A stretch of 64,000 bases of DNA from Stomoxys calcitrans (lineage: Eukaryota; Arthropoda; Insecta; Diptera; Muscidae), in the NCBI RefSeq assembly GCF_963082655.1, contig NC_081552.1, positions 123,046,458 through 123,110,457 of the forward strand, given 5' to 3'. This document shows, piece by piece, positions 56,256 to 64,000 of this stretch (position 1 is its first letter; every line of letters starts with the position of its first letter). The position numbers and the translations under genes are program-made. Below the pieces are notes generated by a model. It did not search any database and was not told where the DNA came from. It saw only the letters and a program-made list of their open reading frames with translations.

Positions 56256-58480
56256 AACTCAAAATCTTGAATCACATGCTAAGAATCAGAACGAAAGAGG
56301 ATTCTTTGGGTTTTACTGTCATTTGGATTCACCCGAACTTGCCGGTACATTTGCTCATTGTCGGCACAGATAATATAGCGAAAGAACCTCCACCTCAATA
56401 GAAGAAAGTCATATCGTTCTGCAGCGTTAGCCTAGGATGTAGCAAGTCGTTTAAAGAATTGCCAAAACACCTGACTTTCGTGGTAGTACTCTGTGGCTTA
56501 ATCACTGCGTGGTGAGGGAGATAGTAGTGTTGACGAAACAGTTGTGACCGTGGTTCTGAAACGCATTCCACATGGCCTAAGTCAAGATATCTTGCACTTC
56601 AGAATCGTATTTGCATCCAGATCTTTTAACAAACGGCTTTCGTTTCATAAGAACTGAGCATAAGCAACAGGCCTGGTGTGACCCAAATGAACTGACTCAT
56701 TCGAAAATAAATGCCGAAACGGAAGTGATACCACAAACCTGCCATCACTGTCTCTTCTCGTCGTATCCCGGAAGAGTTTTTCACAGAGAGCGTCGGCATG
56801 AGAATGAAGCGGCCTATGTGGGATATCTTCCACTTCCCAAAATCTTTTAAGTTTTCTCTCCAAGCTGTTTTAAATAAAGAAAGCAACCACCGTGGCAAAG
56901 GTGGACTTCTTGGTACGGTACCTATAAAAATCCAACCAAATATTGTCTCCTGTGCAATCAAGGAAACGCAAACATTACGTTGTACCCGATCAAAGATAAT
57001 TTGATAGAAAATATCTGCTCCCAGGAGCAGATCATTACGGGAACTTCCATGAAAACTTGCATCAGCTAATTGAAGCCTAGGAAAAGCATGCAATATATTC
57101 GAGAAAAAAGAGAACGAGGGGAGATTGCAAGACAGTTCGGGAACTACCAATGCATTTTTATTTAGTTAAAGGCTGTATTTAAAGAGAGGAGTTATGGTAA
57201 AATTAGCTAGTTTTCTTGTCCTAGCAGATGTAACACCGTTCAGATCCGATATTTTGACTTCGACTTGTTTTGAAAGAAGATTCAAAAGATGGAAGGTTCT
57301 CTCTGAAACAAAAGTTCCTTGAGATCCTCAATCAATTAAGGCTCGGACGGAATATTTCAAACCCATGTGATTGATCTGAACAATTGCTGTTCCAAGCAGG
57401 ACGTTTGGGCAATGGGAGGTAAAACATGGCTGCACATAATTTGGAGGGGTCGAATATTTTGAATTAAGGACAGAGCAATTACGATGTATAAGCGTATTGT
57501 GTCTCTTGTGACACAAAAAACAGTTGAATGAACCTTTGCAGTTCCTTACAGTATGACCCCATCGAAAGCAATATATGCACAAATTTTAATTTCGGATGGA
57601 AGACGCTCTTTCGTCGATCATCTGTCCTTGAAATGTAGGGCACTTCTGTATAGGATGAAATTCATTGGAACACAAATTGCATGGTGGTTGCGACTGTGGC
57701 GTGACTTTTGCATGATAAGACCTCAAAACCGTTTGTTTCTTGGAAGCCAAGAGTGGTGGCGAAGATCTTATAAAATTGACTGGTCTGTTTAACTCACTTA
57801 CCGCCTTAAGAGCCTGAAAGCGACTTGAAGAAACTATTCAAATTGGACCATTTCGGAAGTTGAGTGGAGCAGACGTATACAAAGATGGCATCCCAACTTG
57901 AAAAGTCAATATAATACAGATTAAGAGAGGAGACACATGAAATTATGCCATGTTGAAGACATTTTATGTCATCACTCGATTCTGACGTCTCAGGCGATAA
58001 ATTGAACAGTATACGAAGTTGACTGTGGAGGAACAAACGTTTGTTTTCGAACCGTTCCCTCAGATTATACCAAGCAATTTCCAAACCGCTGTCGGTCAAA
58101 GGACATTTCTTGACAATGTCATGGGCTTCCCCGTCAGTCTTTTTCCGCAAATGCAACAACCTTTGGACATTCGAAAGAGATGAATTGTTAACATATATGG
58201 CCGAGAACATGTTTCGAAAGGTTGGCCATGAACTGATTCCGACAAAGCTGTCAAATGAAAATTGGACTGAGAAGCAGGAGCTTATGTAACGCAAAGTGGT
58301 CTATTTCTTTCATGGATTGGGAATCCACTCGAACGTAGATCACATATGAAGCATGGAAACGGGCATTGACACAGACAAAGTCTATGGAATCACCATCGGA
58401 CTCCGGGCTGGCCGCCCTTCTTTTATGCTGTCTCTCCGGTTCATATAGTCCACACATTTCTCGTACAGAGATTTTATTTT
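56256..58480 (-). pseudogene. BEL-2 gag, protease and RT N-terminal part, decayed
   Basis: Minus strand from about 58457. The Gag-like DUF1759 region with SWPTFRNMFSAIY and GEAHDIVKKCPLT is at 57806-58294. Knuckles CIYCFRWGHTVRNC and CFLCHKRHNTLIH are at 57328-57582. Protease reads ALID-stop-GSQGTFVSE, so the catalytic D-S-G has a stop at the serine. The protease C-terminal part LLLGADIFYQII and QETIFGWIFIG is at 56626-57150. RT N-terminal pieces continue in broken frames to the HINE-B insertion. LTRs were not found. Confidence 0.8.
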
Positions 58481-58491
58481 GGACAATATTG

Positions 58492-59269
58492 TTATACCCT
58501 CCACCATAGTATTAGGGGTAATATTAATTTCGTCATTATGTTTGTAACTACTCGAAATATTCGTCTGAGACCCCATAAAGTATATATATTCTTGATCGTC
58601 GTGACATTTTATGTCGATCTAGCCATGTCCGTCCGTCTGTCCGTCCGTCTGTCTGTCGAAAGCACGCTTACTTCCGAAGGAGTAAAGCTAGCCGCTTGAA
58701 ATTTTGCACAAATACTTCTTTCTAGTGTAGGTCAGTTGGTATTGTAAATGGGCCATATCGGTCCATGTTTTGATATAGCTGCCATATAAACTGATCTTGG
58801 GTCTTGACTTCTTGAGCCTGCACAATTTTTATCCGATTGGAATGAAATTTTGAACCAAGTGTTTTGCTATGATATCCAACAACTGTGCCAAATATGGTTC
58901 AAATCGGTTCATAACCTGATATAGTTGCAATATAAACCGATCTGGGATCTTGACTTCTTGAGCCTCTAGAATTCGCAATTATTATCTGATTTGCCTGAAA
59001 TTTTGTACGACAGATCCTCTCATGACCATCAACATACGTGTTTATTATGGTCTGAATCGGTCTATAGCCCGATACAGCTCCCATATATATTGATCTCTCT
59101 ATTTTACTTCTTGAGCCCCCAAAGGGCGCAATTCTTATTCGAATTGGCTGACATTTTACTCAGGTCTCCAACATATATTTTAATTGTCGTTAAAACCGGA
59201 CCATATCTTGATATCGCTCTAATAGCAGAGCAAATCTTTTCTTATATCCTTTTTTTGCCTAAGAAGAAA
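58492..59269 (+). repeat. HINE-A, 3' end missing
   Basis: TTATACCCTCCACCATAGTA, GTCCGTC block and internal units, stopping after TTTGCCTAAGAAGAAATA before the 3' stem. Confidence 0.8.
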
Positions 59270-59694
59270 TATCTAGAATGAAAAAAAAACTATTTTTTGA
59301 CATGACACTAGAAAGAGCAAATCCCTAATTTGATGTGAAGGCGAAAAACTTATTAAATTTAAATTTTACATTTCTATTAATACCTACAAAATGCAGAAAA
59401 AAATTATTAAATAAAAGATATAAAAAACTATTACCAGTCATTTTGACTGATTTTGATTTTTCTAGTGTTAAATTATTATGTAGAATGGAACTTTTGAAAT
59501 TTAAATTTTCTTGGTTTTGAAGACTGAAAAAAGTTTAATGTTTCCCGATAAAATGCGTTATGATTAGTAGAAATAACATCCGTTTACATTTAAATACCGC
59601 TCAGCATGGATAAATGAAACAAAATCATTAGTTTTGTTTCATTTATTTTGTGGACGTTTTTTTCATTGTAAGGATTTTAATTCGGAAGTTTATT
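59270..59694. other. AT-rich stretch without a gene
   Basis: Nothing recognised. Confidence 0.5.
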
Positions 59695-60423
59695 CTGTAT
59701 TTAGACATTCCGTTTGTAACATCTGGAAATATTCGTCTAAGACCCCATATTCTTAATCATCTCGACGTACTTAATATCGATGTAGGTCGTTGAGGATTGC
59801 AAATGGGCCATATCGGTTCAGATTTAGATATAGATCCCATATAAACCGATCTTCAGATTTAACTTCTTGAGCCACAATTTTTGTCCGATTTGGCTAAATT
59901 TTGCGTGTAGTATTCTGTTATAACATCCAACAATTGTGACTAGTACGGTCCAAACCTAATCGGTATATAACCTAATATAGCTCCCATATAAACCGATCTC
60001 CCGATTTGCCCTTACAAGCTGCAATTTTTTTCAGATTTGGATGAAATTTTGCATATGGTGTTCCGTTATGACTTCCAACAACTGTGTTAGGAATGGTCCG
60101 AATCGGTCTATAACCTGATATAGCTCCCATATAAACCGATCTCCTGATTTGACTTCTTGAGTCCTAACAAACCGCAATTTTTGTACAATTCAGCAGAAAT
60201 TTTGCATTCGGTGTTCTGTTACAACTTCTAACAACAGTGCCAAATCGGTCTCTCGATCATCGTTGTTCGGTTCCTAGCTTTAATTTTTGCTTGTTTGACA
60301 GCAGTTTGATATGTAGAATAAAATTATGCCCTTCAACTAAATTTATTTTGTATGAACTTTTAGCAGAATCCATGGTGTTGGGTTCGCAAGATCCTGCCCG
60401 GACGAACTTAGCACGCTTTTACT
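59695..60423 (+). repeat. HINE-A, diverged, 5' end missing
   Basis: CATTCCGTTTGTAACATCTGG, AATATTCGTCTAAGACCCC, internal units, and the end CCCGGACGAACTTAGCACGC followed by TTTTACT, abutting the next copy. Confidence 0.75.
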
Positions 60424-61680
60424 TTTTATACCCTCCACCATAGGATGGGGGGTATACTAATTTCAACATTCTGTTTGTAGCTACTCGAAATATACGTCTG
60501 AGACCCCATTAAGCATATATATTCTTGATCCTCGCGACATTTTATGTCGATCTAGCCATGTCCGTCCGTCCGTCTGTCGAAAGCTAGCCGCTTGAAACTT
60601 TGCACAAATACTTCTTATTAGTGTAGGTCGGTTCGTATTGTAAATGGGCCATATCGGTCCATGTTTCGATATAGCTGCCATATAAACCGATCTTGGGTCT
60701 TGACTTCTTGAGCCTCTAGAGTGCGCAATTCTTATCCGATTGGAATGAAATTTCGCACGACGTGTTTTGTTATGATATCCAACAACTGCGTTAAGTATGG
60801 TTCATATCGGTCCATAACCTGATCTAGCTGCTATATAAACCGATCTTTAGTCTTGACTTCTTGAGCCTCTAGTGGGCGCAATTCTTATCCGATTTGAATG
60901 AATTTTTGCACGAAGTATTTTGTTATGATATCCCACAACTGTGCTCAGTATGGTTCAAATCGGTTCATGACCTGATATAGCTGTCATATAAACGGATCAG
61001 GGTACTTGACTTCTTGAGCTTCTAGAGGGCGCCATTCCTATCCGATTTGGCTGAAATTTTGCATGACATATTTTATTCTTATTTTCAACAACTGTGTCAA
61101 ATAAGGTTCAACCTGATATAGCTGCCATATAAACCGATCTGGGATCTTGACTTCTTGAGCCTCTATAGGTCACAATTATTGCCCGATTTGCATGTACGAC
61201 GGATCCTCTCATGACCATCAACATCAACATTTTACACACATCTCCAACATATATTGGGTTGCCCAAAAAGTAATTGCGGATTTTTTAAAAGAAAGTAAAT
61301 GCATTTTTATTAAAACTTAGAATGAAACTTAGAATGAACTTTAATCAAATATACTTTTTTACACTTTTTTTCTAAAGCAAGCTAAAATTAAGAGCTGATA
61401 ACTGACAGAAGAAAGAATGCAATTACAGAGTCATAAGCTGTGAAAACATTTGTCAACGCCGACTATATGAAAAATCCGCAATTACTTTTTGGGCAACCCA
61501 ATAATTTAATTGTGGCCCAAACCGGACCGTATCTTGATGTCGCTCTAATAGCAGAGCAAATATTTTCTTATATCCTTTTTTGCGTAAGAAGAGATGCCGG
61601 GAAAAGAACTCGACAAATGCTATCCATGGTGAAGGGTATATAAGATTCGGCCCGGCCGAACTTAGCACGCTTTTACTTGA
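60424..61680 (+). repeat. HINE-A, complete, carrying a mariner MITE
   Basis: TTTTTATACCCTCCACCATAGG to GCACGCTTTTACTTGA; interrupted at 61254-61501 by the MITE below. Around the MITE, CAACATATA | ATTTAATTG is the normal HINE sequence. Confidence 0.85.
61254..61501. mobile_element. Mariner-type MITE, 248 bp
   Basis: Inverted ends of 32 bp (TTGGGTTGCCCAAAAAGT ... ACTTTTTGGGCAACCCAA) flanked by TA (61252-61253 and 61502-61503). The interior is AT-rich without a transposase. Confidence 0.9.
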
Positions 61681-61787
61681 TTTATTTCAGATTTATGAAT
61701 ATACATATAAACCACTATTGTAATTTATAAGACTTCTTTACAGGCATACGTTAAATAAAAACGTTGTTGTACAGTTTTTAACTTTAG

Positions 61788-62210
61788 TGTTAGGATAAGC
61801 CTAAAACTGAGTACTGAGATAAGGGATTTCCATAATTAGATCGGGATACTAACGTGTATGTAGGGATACTAACGTATCCCTACATGTGCTCATTTTCTAC
61901 TAACGAAGAAGCAAACATTGAAATGCAATGATTATCTTATCATATAAGAGTGCATGTGTTTCGCCTAATGCAGGTAGCTAGTTGACTGTGTGAAAATACT
62001 GTGTGAAAATACTGTATGTGGAAATAGGCTACATTTGTTTTGTATTTGTTGCACTTAGTTATGAAGCATTGTATAGATTTAGGATTTTAAGCGTGTATTA
62101 TGTATTAAGATTTGTTTGTAAGCAAACTAAATTGAGTTATTTTTTCAACCATCAACGGAGACACTTGTATTCCCTGCACACTTTTCGATGTGCAGCAACC
62201 AAGTGATGCA
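61788..62210 (+). repeat. Candidate LTR of an unidentified retrotransposon
   Basis: TGTTAGGATAAGCC ... CAAGTGATGCA gives TG...CA ends directly before a primer-site-like sequence. No second LTR is visible in the window. Confidence 0.5.
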
Positions 62211-62215
62211 TATTT

Positions 62216-62233
62216 TGGTGACCCCGACGTGAT
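62216..62233 (+). other. Candidate primer-binding site
   Basis: TGGTGACCCCGACGTGAT, five bases after the candidate LTR. This sequence type is familiar from arthropod LTR retrotransposon leaders; the tRNA is not assigned. Confidence 0.55.
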
Positions 62234-62414
62234 ATGGAGTTGTAGTGTAATTTTACTATCGCGAAATTTTTAAGTGATATTGCACGTGACATTATAGACG
62301 CAAATGAACAGTAATGGGTTAGTGTCGTATGAAACCTGACGAACATTTGTAAAGTGAAAGTATAGTGACGTTAGGAAATATTGTATTTAGTTTGGGCATA
62401 TATATTTCGTTAAC

Positions 62415-62780
62415 ATGAATTTTGGAGAATTAATTCAACATCAAAGGATGTTGCGCGAATATATTTTGTCGCTTGAAATGAAAATGAGCAAGGTTGTTCA
62501 AATAAATGTGACGTGCGATAAGTAAGAGATATTTTCAAAGTTGAAAGAATCCTTCACGGACTCGAAGAGGGATTTTTTAGAGGAATTCCGTCGTATGGGA
62601 AAATTGTTATATGACCATATGATTTTTGTACATAAAGTGCCAAAGACCATTAAGAAAATCGAATACTTGTGCCAACAAATTCAGGACGAGCATTTCGAGT
62701 TAAATGGAATATATCTTCCAAAGATATTAAAACTTCCTTCGTTGAATAGAAACAAAGGGGGATGGTATGTCATTTCCTAG
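62415..62780 (+). pseudogene. Gag-like relic of the LTR element
   Basis: A frame of 122 codons starts MNFGELIQHQRMLREY and is interrupted by a single in-frame TAA at 62523-62525. It continues KESFTDSKRDFLEEFRR and KIEYLCQQIQDEHFEL. The helical, charged character and position 200 bp after the primer site suit a Gag N-terminus. No conserved domain can be named. Confidence 0.45.
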
Positions 62781-62967
62781 GAAATTAGACCTTCCTACGT
62801 TGAATAGAGGGAGAATTAATGACGGTCAGGCGGCTAAGACAGAAGACGGAAATCATGAGGTGACAGGCTTTGGGTCGGGAAGACGTATCTAAACTGAGAA
62901 TAGTTTGGATAAGTATAATAAGTACTGTCAGAAGACGAAGACAGAGGTGCCAAAAGAAAGGTGTCGA

Positions 62968-63310
62968 GAGCTCGACGCGTGCGTTAATTTGAAGAAAACC
63001 GAATTAGAAAGGAAACAAAAGATCTTTGACGAGAGTTTAGCCGAACAGAAAGCCATTTCGGAGCAATTTGCCCAAGAACGTGATGCTGCCGAACGTAAAG
63101 CCCATGAACAAGAGGCCAAGGTCATCTTACTTAGTAGTGAATTGGCTGTCGCCTGTGACAAGGTTGGCGATATGGAGAACAAACGTAATACGCTACAAAA
63201 TGTCCTCGAAGGTTTGAACTATACTCGCACCCAAAGCATAACCAGCAAAAACATTCATGAATTGGAGATGGGTAAACGTGTCCTGGAGTCGCAATCGCAG
63301 ATCAAAGATA
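62968..63310 (+). pseudogene. Fragment resembling non-muscle myosin II heavy chain coiled coil (zipper)
   Basis: Within an open stretch 62905-63310 the translation reads ELERKQKIFDESLAEQKA, AISEQFAQERDAAERKAHEQ, VGDMENKRNTLQNVL and NIHELEMGKRVLESQ. This follows closely the rod region of non-muscle myosin II heavy chain (zipper in Drosophila). Substitutions interrupt conserved spots, so it is probably not under selection. It is only about 115 codons and is cut at 63310 by a HINE-A. It could be a retro-copied piece, a captured fragment in the LTR element upstream, or a diverged exon. Confidence 0.7.
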
Positions 63311-64000
63311 CAACAAGTAAAAGCGTGCTAAGTTCGGCCGGGCCGAATCTTATATACCCTCCACCATGGATTGCATTTGTCGAGTTGTTTTCCCGGCATC
63401 TCTTCTTAGGCAAAAAAGGATATAAGAAAAGAGTTGCTCTGCTATTAAAACGATATCAAGATATGGTCCGGTTCGGACCACAATTAAATTATATGTTGGA
63501 GACCTGTGTAAAATTTCAGCCAATTCGTATAATAATTGCGCCCATTGGGGCTCACGAAGTAAAATAGAGAGAACGATTTATATGGGATCTGTATCGGGCT
63601 ATAGACCGATGCAGACCATAATAAACACGTTTGTTGATGGTCATGAGAGGATCCATCGTGCAAAATTTCAGGCATATCGGATAATAATTGCGCCCTCTAG
63701 AAGCTCAAGAAGTCAAATCCCCAGATCGGTTTATATGTCAGCTATATCAGGTTATGGACCGATTTCAACCATACTTGGCACAGTTGTTGGGTATCATAAC
63801 GAAATACTTCGTGCAAAAATTCATTCAAATCGGATAAGAATTGTGCCCTCTAGAGGCTCAAGAAGTCAAGACCCAAGATCGGTTTATATGGCAGCTATAT
63901 CAGGTTATGGACCGGTTTGAACCATACTTGGCACAGTTGACTTCTTGAGCCTCTATAGGTCACAATTATTGCCCGATTTGCATGTACGACGGATCCTCTC
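63311..64000 (-). repeat. HINE-A, 5' end outside window
   Basis: CAACAAGTAAAAGCGTGCTAAG, stem TTCGGCCGGGCCGAA, TATACCCTCCACCAT, then internal units to the window edge. Confidence 0.85.

Overview
This 64 kb window is a stretch of insect nuclear DNA made almost entirely of transposable elements. I see no intact host gene, no rRNA, no functional tRNA and nothing prokaryotic. The content points to a calyptrate (muscoid or blow-fly-like) dipteran. The dominant repeat has the layout of Drosophila DINE-1/INE-1: a TATACCC start, a GTCCGTCCGTC stretch, internal tandem units, and a palindromic 3' end followed by TTTTACTTGTT. The window also holds BEL/Pao elements, RNase H-bearing LINEs, mariner-type elements and tRNA-derived SINEs. 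The species call is an inference; no species-diagnostic host gene is present.

Layout. 0-10 kb: DINE-1-like copies (called HINE-A and HINE-B below), a 3' LINE fragment (LINE-B), a nested HINE pair, a mariner fragment, and a decayed LINE (LINE-A) on the minus strand. 10-14.9 kb: repeat families F and C, another HINE, and a SINE with a perfect 12-bp target duplication. 14.9-24.45 kb: a complete, apparently young BEL/Pao retrotransposon on the minus strand. It has 454-bp LTRs differing at one base, a 5-bp target duplication AGATC, an unbroken 1782-codon gag-pol frame, and a second 289-codon ORF after pol. 24.45-29.6 kb: repeat C, a second LINE-A fragment and HINE-B units. 30-36.8 kb: HINE-A copies and a fold-back mariner derivative. 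37-39.4 kb: repeat F and a MITE with a TTA duplication. 39.5-44.6 kb: a long LINE-B copy (minus) split by a HINE. 45.1-45.4 kb: a perfect 81-bp-arm palindrome around an (AT)n core. 46-52 kb: HINEs, a SINE and a second LINE-B copy. 53-58.5 kb: a broken BEL element (minus) split by a HINE-B. 58.5-64 kb: HINE-A copies, a small mariner MITE, an LTR-PBS-gag relic, and a fragment resembling the coiled-coil tail of non-muscle myosin II heavy chain (zipper) cut by a HINE.

How it works together: the BEL element is the only unit that looks autonomous, encoding Gag-like, protease, RT, RNase H and integrase domains. The HINE, SINE and MITE copies are non-autonomous and would depend on enzymes encoded elsewhere. 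The nesting gives a relative order: repeat C and LINEs are older; HINEs are inserted in LINE-B, in BEL-2 and in another HINE; the intact BEL is inserted in repeat C and is recent. The most notable feature is the post-pol ORF of the intact BEL. It combines zinc knuckles with a retropepsin-like domain, and a decayed counterpart lies just past the pol end of the second, broken BEL.
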